A DNA stretch of 64,000 nucleotides. Source: Lunularia cruciata (Eukaryota > Streptophyta > Marchantiopsida > Lunulariales > Lunulariaceae). Location: contig OX419757.1 of assembly GCA_948567375.1 (NCBI GenBank), forward strand, positions 72,361,836 to 72,425,835. Reading direction: 5' to 3'. The notes beneath the pieces were generated by a model that ran no database searches, had not been told where the DNA came from, and saw only the letters and a program-made list of their open reading frames with translations. Position 1 is the first letter of the stretch; every line of letters begins with the position of its first letter. Below, one piece after another: positions 24,335-36,052 of the stretch. The position numbers and the translations under genes are program-made.

Positions 24335-24913
24335 TGTAATACCAAGAGCTAGCCATATGATCTAAATGTGAAATTTGGTTTTGTAACATATGAAAGGATG
24401 TTACACATGATGGACTAAACAGATCAGAAAGAGATATCACCAAAAGGGGACTCCTACTAATAGAGTATGAACCAAAATATGCTTGAAATCTTTGAAGGCA
24501 ATTTTGGAGGCCTAAATGGATGAATTAGGCCTCAAAAATTTGCTGACCCCTCCCAATGGAGGAAAGGTTGGTTTTCCCTCCCCCTTGCTTTGTCTCGTTG
24601 AGAGCTTTCTAATAGTACCTTACCCACGTGGTTCTGAGATTCCTACAAGAAGATTCCCTAAAAGATTCCCTCTGGTCAAAGCTTGTTTGACCAAACAGAT
24701 AAGACCTGGACCGACATGTCACCCATCCAAGTAAGTAATCCAAGGGTGGAGCTTTCTGACATGTCACCTATCTGTGTGCCTAATCCTATGGCGGAGCTTC
24801 CTTGGAGGAGATCCTCTTGGTCTATATAATAAAGAGAAGGTGCTTCTTTGGGGCATCGAATGATTGAGTGTGAAATCTGTGTTTCTCTCTTCTCTTGTCT
24901 TCGGAGTATTACA
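24335..24913 (+). mobile_element. Solo LTR of the TGTAATAC family, short form
   Basis: The ends are TGTAATACCAAGAG... and ...GGAGTATTACA. It is flanked on both sides by the exact 5-base duplication AATGA (24330-24334 and 24914-24918). At 579 bases it carries only one internal subrepeat, against two in the copies near 22.4 and 30.7 kb. It is the cleanest boundary in the window and fixes the ends of the family. Confidence 0.93.
24823..24831 (+). promoter_or_regulatory. TATA box inside the LTR
   Basis: TATATAATA followed by AAGAGAAGG, conserved in all LTR copies here; it is the likely LTR promoter, about 80 bases from the LTR end. Confidence 0.6.
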
Positions 24914-25181
24914 AATGATAGGTAAGGTCTATTAATCCATTGGAAAAATGAGTAGGAGAGCAACCTAGTTAGATAATGTGGGAGCAAGAAATGACAACTC
25001 CTTCACTTAGATCTCATCACCTATACAAAATGATGAGGTGAACATGGGAGATCATAATGACAAACTATAGTTGTTACCACTATCAAATGATGATACAACC
25101 ATGGGGTTAAGTTTATTCAAGGAGAAGGGACCAAGGAGAAGACAAGTGGATCCCTATCTCCAAAATGAAAAGGACACCTTA

Positions 25182-25601
25182 TGTAAAAGACCTCAAGGAG
25201 AGAAATAAGAGAATGGAAGCTCACATTGGGACGCTTGAATGAGGGAAAACTCCGAATGCCTAGCATGAACTTTGGCTTTGGTATTTATAGGTAGCATACA
25301 AACCCCTTGAGAATTTCTCAAGAAACTTACTTGAGCCGCTTTCTTAGAGTGCAAGCCAAGTTAACTAGGAAACTTCTCAAGAAGCTTCCTTCTAGAAGTT
25401 GCCTACTTGGCATGCAAGCTAAGCTAGCTAGAAGCTTCTAGGAGCTTCCTTCTAGAAGCTGCCTGCTTGGGGTGCAAGTTAACTAGCTGGGAAGCTTCCC
25501 AAGAAGTTTCCTAGATGCTTCTAGAATATTCTAGGCTAATTTGGCTTATTCTCTATTTTTTTAGCCTTACTAACTATGTCACTAAACTCCATATTGTTAC
25601 A
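25182..25601 (-). repeat. Chromovirus 3' LTR
   Basis: 420 bases. On the minus strand it starts TGTAACAATATGG and ends TCTTTTACA. It contains repeated AAGCTTCC/GAAGCTTC words around 25360-25520. It matches the right LTR closely apart from the insert there. Confidence 0.92.
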
Positions 25602-25614
25602 TATTCCCCCACCG
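25602..25614 (-). other. Polypurine tract
   Basis: Minus strand CGGTGGGGGAATA directly precedes the 3' LTR start, where plus-strand DNA synthesis is primed. Confidence 0.7.
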
Positions 25615-25629
25615 CTAGTTGGTGATGTC

Positions 25630-26057
25630 CTCGTTGCCATTGAAGCTTCAAACTCCTGGATGACCGTTTGTGCATTCTGGAGGTGAGAAAGAGGATCCTA
25701 TGTGGCATCATGAAGGGGATACCCTTTCCAAAGAACCTTGTACTTTGTATGTTGTTGGTGTCCTCGTTGGATGTAGCGAAGCGCAAGGATACGATCAACT
25801 TCATACTCCTCATGATCATTGATAGGGGTAGGGGGAGGAGGAGGTTGGACTCAAGAGGAAAAATAAGAGGGGTTAGGAAAAAAGGGTTTCAACTTGGAAA
25901 TATGAAAGATAGGATGGATGCACCTATGAGAAGGTAAAGCAAGTTGATAAGCAACAAGAGAGACAATTTGGGTGACATCAAAAGGTCCTATCCAATTAGG
26001 GGCAAGTTTACAAACTTGGGTATCAAGTGGGAGGGTTAGATTACTAGAGGATAGCAT
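25630..26057 (-). pseudogene. Chromovirus integrase C-terminus and chromodomain
   Basis: At 25851-26057 the minus strand gives the GPY/F-like integrase end (LAPNWIGPFDVTQIV, YQLALPSHRCIHPIFHISKL). In another frame at about 25653-25830 it gives a chromodomain: EYEVDRILALR, YKVLWKGYPLHDAT, then SHLQNAQTVIQEFE. Chromodomains of this family steer integration to chromatin. The codon expected to be the conserved Trp after HDAT is TAG (25698-25700), which would truncate the domain. Confidence 0.88.
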
Positions 26058-26099
26058 TACTTTATCACCAACTTCAAAGGTGAGATCATAATGATGGTG

Positions 26100-27112
26100 G
26101 TTCGTTTATTATTTTTGACAATTCTGAGCAACAAGGAGATGAGATTTGGCTTGTTGGAGAGATTTGGATATGGTGGTCAAGAAAGTTGAAGTATGAGGGA
26201 CTTGGGATGGAGGAGGAGTAAGAAGAGAATTTGGGACAAGCAGATCTTGGCCAAAATTGAGTAAGAAAGGAGAGAATCCGGTGCTTGCCTATTTAGAATT
26301 TTTGTATGCAAACTTTGCAACTACAAGACATTCATCCTAATTGGTATTGGTATGATGAATGTTGACAAAGGCACAAAGCATATCTTCTAAGATGCTATTT
26401 GCACATTCAGTTTGTCCATCAATTTGAGGATGATAGGTTGTGGACAAAGCAAGTTTGGTACCAAGTATCTAGAAGAAGGCTTACCAAAACTTTCCGGTGA
26501 AGCAAGGATCACGGTCGGAGATGAGTACACGTGGCATCCCATGATGCTTGAATACATTATTGAAGTAGAGTTGCACCAAGGTTGGAGCATCCACAGTATC
26601 AACCATTGGTGCCAAATGGATTTGCTTACTAAGCTTATCCACAAACACCACAATTGATGTGTGACCTTGTTGTGTCTTGGGTAAGGAGGTGATGAGATGT
26701 AAGCTCACATGTTCCTAATGAATAGTTGGGATGGGAAGTGGTTGAAGGAGTCCACTTGGCTTCTGGTTACTTGCCTTGTTGCATTGACAACTCTCACACA
26801 ATCAAACAAACTCTCAAACATCTTGCGTTATGTTGGGCCATCACCATTGGTGTTGGTACCCAAGGTCTTGTCCACCCCCATGTGACCAGCTATAGGTAGA
26901 TCATGGGCTTCTTGAAGGTGCACAAGTTGGAGATCACCTTTGGCTGGAACATAGATCCAATTTGCATGGAATAGAAGGCCTTCCTTGAAGGAGAAGGTGT
27001 TGTACACCTTATCACCTGCTGTTAGATGACCATGTACCATTTGGAAGAAGGGATCTTGTTGTAGAGCGGACCAAAACTTGTTATGGACCTTGGGGTCAAT
27101 TGACTTTGTCAT
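26100..27112 (-). pseudogene. Chromovirus integrase
   Basis: At 26828-27112 there is the zinc-binding region (HDLPIAGHMGVDKT) and at 26481-26708 the catalytic core (SLPKTQQGHTSIVVFVDKLS, HHGMPRVLISDRDPCFTGKF). The core's first catalytic Asp is normally in a SMDFITGLP-type motif; here the position reads SLHLITSLP, so His has replaced Asp. The second Asp (SDRD) remains. Frames shift between the modules. Integrase normally inserts the element DNA; this copy could not. Confidence 0.9.
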
Positions 27113-27843
27113 AATTGCCGCTATGATGAGAGGAAGAGACTTAAAATCAGGTCATCGTAATAGAGCATTAGGGATGACATGGAACCAACCTAGTTTGCAC
27201 TCAAATTTGATGTCAAACAATTGGAGTTGCTCTTCCTATCAATGATGTTGACTCTTCAGGTGTTCCAAGTGTAAGATCTGCAACAATGGCTTGTGATTAG
27301 TTTGCATGATGACTTGTTTCCCCAAGAGATGATGCCTCCATACTTTGGTGGCATATACCATTGCAATTGTTCACAATCTAAAGCAAAATAATTTCTTTTA
27401 GCTATATTTACTCAATGAGACACAAAGGTAATGGGATGTAGTCCATTGGGGAATTCTTGTTGCAACCCAGCTCCGATTGCAGAGTTAGAAGCATCAAAAT
27501 CAACCACACAAGGTAGTTGAGGATCATATGGTTGAAGAATGAGTCTTGAAGGCACCATATACTTTAACTTCTGGAATGCTTCTTCATGCTTGGTGGTCCA
27601 TTGGAAGCTCAAGTTCTTTCCCAAGAGGTCAGTCAATGGTGTAGCCACATGAGCATAATAGTGGATGAACAGTCGGTTAAAATTGGCCAATCCATTGAAT
27701 GCTTGTACTTCTGTAGCATCCTTTGGGGTAGGCCAATATTTCTCTTCTTCCATCTTGATCCCCTCTGATGAGATTTTATGACCCAAGAAGGTAACCTCCT
27801 TCTGCCAAAAGGCACACTTTGACTTCTTGCAATAAAATTTCCA
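27113..27843 (-). pseudogene. Chromovirus RT connection and RNase H
   Basis: 27412-27786 reads from the RT thumb/connection (QAFNGLANFNRLF, TPLTDLLGK, FQWTTKHEEAFQKLK) into the start of RNase H (CVVDFDASNSAIGAGL). The rest of RNase H continues toward 27113 in broken frames. It would degrade the RNA strand during reverse transcription. Confidence 0.88.
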
Positions 27844-28553
27844 TTATTGTAGTCGTCTTAGGATTTCTCGCACATGATTCATGTGTTCTACCTCTATCTT
27901 ACTATAGATTAAGATATCATCCAAGAACACCACCACGGACCAATCCAATAGTCCATCCAACACCCAATGCATATGATCCATGAAGACCGCTGGAGCATTA
28001 GTGAGTCCAAAAGGTAGAACTCTCCACTCAAAATGCCCATACCTTGTGCAAAAGGCAGTCTTTTGCACATCCTCTTTATCAATAGGAGTTTGCCAATATC
28101 CACTACAAAGATCCATCTTGGAAAAGTAGCATGCTCCACTTAGTTGATCAAGCAAGTCATCAATCTGAGGCAAGGGATATATATTCTTCACGGTTTTTTT
28201 ATTGAGCCCACGGTAATCAATACAAAAATGAAGTCTCTATCCTTCTTTGGAACAAATTGTATTGGTGCTCCCCAAAGAGAGGTACTATGTCATATGAAGT
28301 CCTTCTCAAACAACTCTATAAGTCTTGTTTGCAACTCCTCCAACTCCTTTGGTGAGAGCCAATAGATTGGTCTACTCACTAGAGTACTCCTTGGCAATAA
28401 CTTGATCTTGAAGGACATACCTTGATTGGAGGGTAATCCCTTTGGCTGATCATCCGGAAACACATCCGGAAACACATCCGCAAACTCCTGATTTATCCAA
28501 TTAACCAATTGCTTGATGAGGCTCTTGGCCCTCCTTAGATTGTTCTTGTGCAA
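27844..28553 (-). pseudogene. Chromovirus reverse transcriptase
   Basis: 28290-28553 gives the RT entry (DVFPDDQPKGLPSNQG, with a DVFP duplicated just before it) and 27844-28191 the palm ([40 protein letters not shown]). The catalytic pair is in [12 protein letters not shown] at 27916-27921. Between the two blocks there is a stop and a shift near 28190-28290. Confidence 0.93.
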
Positions 28554-28749
28554 TCAGCTTGATCCACGCTGTGAATACATACTTATCTTCCTCCAAAGCT
28601 TGCTCTATAGTTGCTTTACTAACCAACTTCTCTTCCAGAGACTCATCTCTCTTCCAAGCTTGCTCCATGGTTGCCTTCTTGGCAAACTCCCATCTTGGGA
28701 CTCATCTCCCTTCAAGGTTTGCTATGGCTACCTTCTTGACAAACTTCTT

Positions 28750-29135
28750 GGCTTGGGACTAACTATTTTTAGGTGTCTTACTTAGAGGTGCCAGACAACC
28801 TAGTCGTAAATTCCTACCTTGGTGTTGTATTTGAATTTGGCGGTGGGTCCAATCAAGTTGAATTTTATGACGTTCAAGCCAAGGTAGACCCAAAATGATA
28901 TCATAGTGTAGAGGTGCCACCACAAACCTCATACACTCCAAATACTCTTTCACAATCTTGAAGATAATAGGATGTGAGGTACGGAATGCAGAACCTTGTC
29001 TACCATCCACCATCATCAATCTACTTCCAATCATTGGCTTGATAGGTATCCAATTCTTTAGCTATTTACATAGACATGCAATTCTCCAAACTTCTAGAAT
29101 CAACCAAAATCCTACAACCTTGATTAGATATTGTA
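28750..29135 (-). pseudogene. Chromovirus aspartic protease
   Basis: The C-terminal half (MRFVVAPLHYDIILGLPWLE) is typical of a gypsy retropepsin. The active-site triplet expected to read Asp-Ser/Thr-Gly reads VDSRS (29093-29104), so the Gly is Arg; a stop follows about 10 codons on. Confidence 0.85.
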
Positions 29136-29199
29136 TCTTGCAGGTGAAGCAAACTTGCATAAGTTGAACCTTCAATCCCATTGGAACTAATCAAGCTCC

Positions 29200-30022
29200 C
29201 AATAGGGCTCAAAATCTCCTACTGGGATTCTTCATTTCCTTGATCATTCTGTTCCACAAACTCCATCTGGGCAACTTGTCGAGGTCACCCATTCCTAAAT
29301 GGACATTCAGCAATGCGATGTCCAACTTGGCGACAATAAAAGCAACCTCCATTTTGTCACAATCTTTCTTTATTCGCTATACCAAGTGGTCTCCGTTGGA
29401 TAGCATCAATCTCTATTGGTACCGGTTCTTCCACTTGTGCATAGTGTACTGGTAGGCTTTGTGTAGGTCAAGGTTAAGACCAAGTTGTCGCAACCAAGGA
29501 ATCAATGTGAGATGATGTTTTGAAATTGTGTGATGATGTGTGATGATGTTCTGAAATTGTGCAATGTAGCTCCTTATTGAGCCAATTTGCTTCAACTTTG
29601 CCAATTTATCTCGTGTGGCACGGGGTGACATTTATAGTTTGAAATCGACCAAGTATTGCATCCTTGAATTCTGCCCATGTCAAAATTGGTGCAACAATCT
29701 GTCATTTAGCTTTCTCTACTCAGAATTGCCACCAATGTTTTGCCACACCATCCAATTGGCTAAAAGCCAAGAGAATTTGTTTCCGCTTGTCTTGAAGATT
29801 GGTGGCTTCAAAGTAACATTTGTAGTCAAACACAAAATTCTCCACCGTGCCCAAAAGATTCTTGCCTTCAAACACCTTGAATTTTGGAATGCAATCTTTT
29901 CCATCTTGAATTGGCGCTCTCTCTATATGTTCTTGTCGTTGCTAGTCTCGTTCATCCAACAATCAAGTAAGATGCTCAATTTAATGTTGTATTGCAAGGA
30001 TAACGTTTGGTATTGCCGCCAT
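29200..30022 (-). pseudogene. Chromovirus Gag with CCHC zinc knuckle
   Basis: Starting near the ATG at 30022, the minus strand shows Gag features: KVFEGKN, AFSQLDGVAKHWWQF, APILTWAEFKDAILGRF and TRDKLAKLKQIGSI (29413-29904). A zinc knuckle CFYCRQVGHRIAEC follows at 29313-29344. Gag forms the particle and binds RNA. Stops and at least two frame changes are present. Confidence 0.9.
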
Positions 30023-30277
30023 AACTACTACTCTATTCCACTACTCTCAATTTATCTAATTGATTAATACATAGATACAACATGTCCACCGTTCTCCATA
30101 AGTTACAACCGGAAGTATCAAGGGTTCCTTAGACACGGTGATCATATGCAAAAAATCTTGCCCAAAGCACGAGGTGATGAATTATGAAAGATGATGCTTG
30201 GGTAATATCTGGACATGAAAATCCCAATGGTTTGGTGGAAGTGGATTTGGTGGTCCATAAATTCCATCCATCCCATT

Positions 30278-30293
30278 CTTGCTCTAATACCAA
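30278..30293 (-). other. Chromovirus primer-binding site, tRNA-iMet type
   Basis: Minus strand TTGGTATTAGAGCAAG, one mismatch from TGGTATCAGAGC in the core, placed directly after the 5' LTR. Confidence 0.88.
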
Positions 30294-31499
30294 TGTAAAA
30301 GACCCAAATTGAGGAGATAAATAGGAGAATGTAAGCTCACATTGGGATGCTTGAATGAGGGAAAACTCCAAATGCCTAGCATGAACTTTGGCTTTGGTAT
30401 TTATACGTAGCATACAAAGCTCTTGAGAAGCTTCTCAAGAAGCTTCCTCGAGCCGCTTTCTTAGAGTGTAAGCCAAGTTAACTAAGAAGCTTCTCAAGAA
30501 ACTTCCTTCTAGAACTCACCTACTTGGCGTGTAAACTAAGCTAGTTAGAAGCTTCTAGAAGCTTCCTTTTAGAAGGTACCTGCTTGGAGCACAAGTTAAC
30601 TAGCTGGGAAGCTTCCCAAGAAGTTTCCTAGATGCTTCTAGAATATTTTAGGCTAATTTGGCTTATTCTCTACTTCGTTAGCCTTACTAACTACGTGTAA
30701 TACCAAGAGCTAATACCAAGAGCTAGCCATATGATCTAGATGTGAAATTTGATTTGATAATATCTAGAATGATGTTATACATGATGGTCAAAATAGATCA
30801 GAGAGAAGTATCACCAAAAGAGTACTTCTACTAATAGGGCAAAAACCAAAACAGACTTGAGAACCTTAGAACCAATAGCTAAACATATGATTTAAAGATG
30901 AGAATTGGTTTGGTAACATCTAGAAGGATGCTACACGTGACGGACTAAAAAGATCAAAAAGAGATATCACCAGAAAGGGACTCTACTAATAGAGTAGGAA
31001 TCAAAATAGGCAAAACTTTGAAGGTAATCTCGGAGGCCTAAACGGATCAATTAGGCCTAAAAAATGTGCAGATTCCTCCCCCCCCCACCCCACCCCCACC
31101 CCACCCCACCCAAAGGGAGGAAAGACTAGCTTTCCCTTCTACTTGGTTTTTCTTGTTGAGAGCTTTCCAATGGTACTTTACCCATGTGATTTTGAGATTC
31201 CTAATGGAAGATTCCCTAAAAGATCTCTCTAGTCAAAGCTTGTTTGAACAACCAGATAGGACCTAGACCGACATGTCACCCATCCAAGTAAGTAATCCAA
31301 GGGTGGAGATTGCTGACATGTCACGTATCTATGTACCTAATCCTATGGTGGAGCTTCCTTGGAGGAGATCCTCTTTGTCTATATAATAAAGAGAAGGTGC
31401 TCCTTTGGGGCATCAAATGTTTGAGTGTGTAATCTATGTTTTCTCTCTTCTCTTGTCCTTGGAGTATTACCCTATGTTGCTAAACTCCATATAGTTACA
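30294..31499 (-). repeat. Chromovirus 5' LTR, split by a nested insertion
   Basis: The LTR matches 25182-25601. It runs 30294-30695 and resumes at 31477-31499 (TTGCTAAACTCCATATAGTTACA), with a solo LTR and the duplicated target between. Without the insert it is about 425 bases. Confidence 0.92.
30696..31471 (+). mobile_element. Solo LTR of the TGTAATAC family nested in the chromovirus LTR
   Basis: It starts TGTAATACCAAGAGCTA and ends GGAGTATTACC (last base changed from A). It is flanked by CTACG (30691-30695) and CTATG (31472-31476), a 5-base duplication with one change; the other chromovirus LTR has CTATG at this place. It carries two internal subrepeats and a C-rich run at 31078-31110. Confidence 0.93.
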
Positions 31500-31760
31500 C
31501 CTTGGAGACATTAGCTCTCATTGACTTTGTCTTAGGAACACAAAACAAAGAGTTGAGGTTGTCGAGAATGAAGAACAATGACTAAATACTGCAAATAGAG
31601 CAAGAAGTGGCTAAATCAGAATGTTGTCCAAGTATAGAGCTACTTACAAGTGCCAACACAACCAACCTTAGAGAGAGGGACTCCATGATAGTGCAACAAT
31701 ATAATGACCAAACAACAAAGGAGTTTCAAACACATTGTAAGTGTTGGATCTCTTTGTAGT
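31500..31760 (+). pseudogene. Unclassified coiled-coil element, copy B (right part)
   Basis: After the chromovirus the plus strand resumes as charged, heptad-like sequence (KELRLSRMKNND, ILQIEQEVAKSE, TTKEFQTHCKCW, stop). The homologous position in copy A is the coiled-coil tail that ends at 20283, since both are followed by the same dispersed repeat. Confidence 0.45.
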
Positions 31761-32520
31761 TTAAAAGTAAGTGTATAAAAGGCTTTAGCTCAATATTTAC
31801 CCGTGTCCATTTGGTGCATCCTTCTTTTTTAGTAAATAAATTTTATACCATTAAGACTCTTGTGTTAGTGTATGTGTATTAGTCTATATTTTGTATGAAT
31901 GATTACATGCTTAATTGAGTGTGAGTGAGAAATCTAGATGTATGAGCAGAAGCCCTTGAGTGACAAGAATCATTTGTGTGGAGCTAGAGTGTGCAACTCT
32001 AGGGGCTTTGTAAAGGTCAAAAGAAATACAAATATAGGTTGCAAAACACTTGAAGTATCATAAAGTAATACTCCTTGTAAGATTTAACATCATAGTCACT
32101 TAAGACTCTTGTGATATTGCGTCTTCTAAGAAGGGTGGAAAGCAATGTCACAACTATAGTCATAAGAGTGAATGGACCCTTGGATGATCTTACTACTTCT
32201 TAGTTTGTGCATTCTAGGACACTATTTCATGAGGCAAATTAATATTGTTGATCTCATACAACATGAACTCCGTGATGTGAGTACAAATTATAGGACTTAT
32301 AAATGTCTTGATGATAGCAATTAGGACTTTGGTCAAGCAATGAGGAAGATAAAGATATCCTGAGGTGAAGTGAGCTTTGTTAAGAATGAACCAACACCTT
32401 TAGGAATTCTTTGGATTAAATCGAGTGTGAATGTGAGTGTTGTTTGTTTGCACTTTTATGATGTGTTAAGAGTTGTGACATTACACTCTTTTCGGAATGA
32501 CTCTACCTAAGAGGTTAAAT
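31760..32520. repeat. Divergent dispersed repeat, member 2
   Basis: It shares phrases in order with 20640-21440: CTTGAGTGACAAGAATCATTTG (about 31953), GAAGTATCATAAAGTAAT (about 32053), AATGAACCAACACCTTTAGGAAT (about 32383) and CTCTTTTCGGAATGACTCTACCTAAGAGGTT (about 32487). Confidence 0.6.
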
Positions 32521-35500
32521 ACTAAACAATAGATTGTAATCATAGTGATACATTTATATCATTTTTAGTTGTATCCTCATGAGACAATCAGTTTTTACCA
32601 CAATAGTAGATATTTGAATGACACCAAGTTGTTAGTTTTCTTGTGTTTAAAATCCAATGATTGAAACCAAGGGAATTGATATTCTGATTTTTTGACTAAG
32701 CAATATTGATGATTGAAATGTTTACTTTTTACTAATTCAATGCTAAGAACAGTAGTTATCACTTTTAAGAAGGTTTGTGCAATTAATCTTCTCTAAGACA
32801 AGAAAGAAACTATTATGGTTCAGTCATCATCTTCATCATCATCATCTTTGTCTTTTCAATTAATTTGCAAGTGATATGTTCATTTGTATGGTGGTAAAGG
32901 ATGGTCTAATAGAGAGGTGCTTTTTTTGATTACCAAGTAGTTGATATTTGCTCATACATCAACAATTGCAAGGCAATTTTAAAGAGAGTTTTAATTTGTT
33001 GGATATGCAACAAAATTTTAGTTTCTTGGGCTGGTTAATAATTTCCAAATCGTCTTTCAATAGCATAAATTAGTAACATATATGTTTTTAGATATATAGA
33101 AGCAGGTGTTAGATGTATATCAAAATAATATTATTTGCCTTTGATTTTGAACTTAATGGAAGATAATAACTTAAACCTTTACAAATTCAGCAAGAAGAAA
33201 ATATTTTATAATAAACATCAAGCTTAGTTGCTACATGAGAGCCAACTCTGTCAAAAGAGAGAATTTAGTATGATAGTTCTAAACTTCCATATAGCTAGCT
33301 ACAAGGACTAGACAGTGAACAATTTCTAGGGTAGGTTGAAGTGTTTATAAATATTAATTGTTTATAAATTTGAGAAGAAATTATTGTAGAAAATATGAAA
33401 TATGTTGTTGAGACCCTAAAGTTTTTTAATATATTTTGTATAGAATGTGAAGGGTTATTCTATTTATGGCTGATAAGTTAATAGTATTGTTTGTTGGGAT
33501 TTCTAGATTGAATGTTGTTCTCTGGTATGAAAAATGTCCCTTGATGAGTGGGAGGGTCATATTTTGAGATGTTTTTGGATCTCTAAATCCAAATTTTTTC
33601 ATAATAAATATTCATTCATAAGCTAGAGTGTTCTGAACATGTGATGTTATTTTCTATTTGTAGATAATGTTAAATGGTGTTATTTTGGAGATTTCTAGGT
33701 TAAAAATTTGTCTTGTATGATAAATATATAGTAGTAAACTAGAGAATTTTGCATATAAATATCCCCAAATACAAATTTGTATAACTTAGACACATTCCTT
33801 CATAAATTGTGATTTATTATCCAAATTTATTATCTTTATGCTTATAATTGTTTAATACTTGTAATTGTTTCCACTTAATAGAAATTAAATAAATAAATAT
33901 TAAGATTATCAATTTTTTAACATTAGAATCAACTCCTGTCAAGCTAAAAGTGCTTGGCCAATATTCCAATAGACTTAAAAAAATAATTATTTAGGCTTTA
34001 GTGACAAGTCATCCATAGAGTAAGATAAGGTTAAATTGAAGGTAAAAGAAGGAATAAAAATAAAATAAATATAATCAATTCAAGAATAAACAATCTAGAC
34101 ACCGAATTAGACATATGAGCATCACAAACTAAGTTTGAGCTAAATTTTTACACTACCAATATATCAAATATTTTTTATTATAATCAGCTCCTTCTAGATT
34201 TCTCAAAGAATTTGGTTAGAGATGATCTCAATGATAGATCTGGAGCTAGATGTGCTAACTGGTTTTTATTTTTTCTGATTCCGATATCCTTAATTGGATG
34301 AAGTACCCACGAAATTTACATAGTAATTTTTACCTTACACAAACCTTAAACCCGCAAAATTTACATAATAACTCTTAGCTTACCTTAAACCCTAAACTAA
34401 ACACTAAACCCTCAAACTAACTAATTAGCTATACGATTTCTATTACACTCAATGTATCCTAAGTTTCTCAACAGATTTAGTAGGAAATGTTCTCAAATGA
34501 TAGATATGGAGCTCTAGATGGGTAAACTGGTAGTTCTTAATTGAGGCATTCCTTGCTCTGATTACATGCTTGAATGGAGGTTTTTAAATTTAGACCAACC
34601 TCATTCTTTCAGTTCTATGGATAAATTCTGTATATACCTTTTATAGAGTTGATATAATGTCTATATAATATTAATAAGTACTTTTGAATAAATTCTGAAA
34701 ATACAGAAATACAGAATACAGAAAACATAATATTAAAATATCAGTGCACCGATTCGATACTATGATAATTCGATGTCAACTGCACTCATGGTTGGTTTTC
34801 AGAATCTTACAGATAAAATATCACCATTTAGATAGATGCTGACGCATACTGAAGTTTGCGTGTCAGTTAGCACCTGAAAATAGAAGATCCCTTGAAACAT
34901 AACAACTTCAGATAGCACTACGCATGCGTTTAATGGTCTTACTCTCCATGGTCAAATCGAATTATAATATATTTGAATTTAGTCATGAAGTGAGGTAATC
35001 ATTTATAAGGTGGCTAAAAGCTGATCGCATAATTTTGTTTGTTTCTTATCAACAACCCCTTCATTTGGCTTTGGTTCTTGTCATCAACGAACCTTTGAGA
35101 ATCACTTGAGCCAAATCATAAAGCTTGAACCAAACTTCCCCATTAATGTCTCATGGTGATCTACGTCTATGGATTATGACAAGCTAAACAGTAAATGAAC
35201 GATGGGCTGGTAGTTGACATATATATTTTTTTCCTCCGTAATATGAGCAAGAGTCTATATCGATTCTCGCTTCGTAATTTTATTATTATGTAGAGAGATC
35301 AGACCTTCATCCAAAAATAATGTACTATCTACTATATTAACCACTCATCATCTCATCGTCAGTTATTGGAAGCAGGTAACACAAAAGAACATATTTCTCT
35401 GTTCAACGATGGATGGATTGAAAACTCATCTAGTGGAGAACTCAATTTGAGATTCAATTACGTGTTACATGTGTATCACCATAGTTTGAACATAGTTTAT

Positions 35501-36050
35501 CTGATCATCTAGAATATTTACTGGCCAAATACGATCAAGTAAACAAATCACAAGCATTTGGAGATTAGATTACCGTATTACAACTAGTCAAAATCGTAAT
35601 CAAAGCAGAAGCTTGAAACGGCTTAACCACATGATTAAATTTAAACGAAACGGTGATTTAGGGAAGAAAGCGAACGTCAAGGGATAAGGTGTAGGAGTGA
35701 AGGACAGAGGAAAATAATGAATGGGGATCCAGTCAAGGAAGAGAGAAGGCGGAGCGGAAGGAGGTCCCTTCGGAGGGTAGGATCTTGGGTGACGAAGACG
35801 GTCTTACCCTGGACGCAAGGGAGGCGGAAGGATCGCAAGAAACCGAACGAGCGAAGGAGAGGGGGAGGGAGAGATGAATCTCGAGAGGAGACAGTGAGCA
35901 GAGGGGAATAGATAATTTGATTCTGGAGAAAGGTGGGATGAATGGGTATGTGGAAGGAAACACACTGAGTAGCAAAAGTGGTTGGCGCAATCATCTGCAA
36001 ACTATTGGGAGCGGATGAGGACAAGCGGCAGGTAGATCTGTTGAGCAGAG
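32521..36050. other. AT-rich intergenic DNA with no gene seen
   Basis: No domain-bearing frame was found. A short TCATCA run lies at about 32827-32850 and one telo-box-like AAACCCTAAA at 34387-34396. From about 35640 the sequence becomes GC-richer and purine-rich; open frames there (35677-36024 minus, 35717-35911 plus) are Arg/Ser-rich and mirror each other. This part is best read as the upstream region of the GH63 gene. Confidence 0.5.
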
Positions 36051-36052
36051 GG

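Larger units (their letters stand above)
23140..25181 (+). pseudogene. Unclassified coiled-coil element, copy B (left part)
   Basis: Between 23403 and 24330 the plus strand reads as decayed coding sequence that contains RGSPMMWTKDH (about 23732-23764), matching RGSPNNWTKDH in copy C at about 60138-60170. Downstream, ITKTIMKLFKSK (about 23930) matches IVEVVKKIFKPK in copy C. The copy is interrupted by a solo LTR at 24335-24913 and then by the chromovirus at 25182-31499. Its right part resumes at 31500. Function unknown. Confidence 0.5.
25182..31499 (-). mobile_element. Ty3/gypsy chromovirus, structurally complete but inactive
   Basis: Both LTRs, a primer-binding site, a polypurine tract and all the usual domains are present in minus orientation: Gag with zinc knuckle, protease, RT, RNase H, integrase, chromodomain. 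Flanks CCTTA (25177-25181) and CCTTG (31500-31504) form a 5-base target-site duplication with one change. Every coding module carries stops or shifts. A solo LTR of another family (30696-31471) sits inside the 5' LTR, so the element is older than that insertion. Net length without the insert is about 5.5 kb. Confidence 0.95.

Noticed and set aside
28455-28485. Direct repeats GGAAACACATCC resembling a small repeat array
   Set aside because: It is a short duplication of one codon group inside chromovirus RT, not a CRISPR or regulatory array.
34387-34396. Telomere-like AAACCCTAAA
   Set aside because: A single unit with loose neighbours; not a telomeric array. Such telo-boxes are common in plant DNA.
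35677-36024. Arg/Ser-rich open frames on both strands upstream of the GH63 gene
   Set aside because: They mirror each other over purine-rich DNA; more likely promoter or leader sequence.
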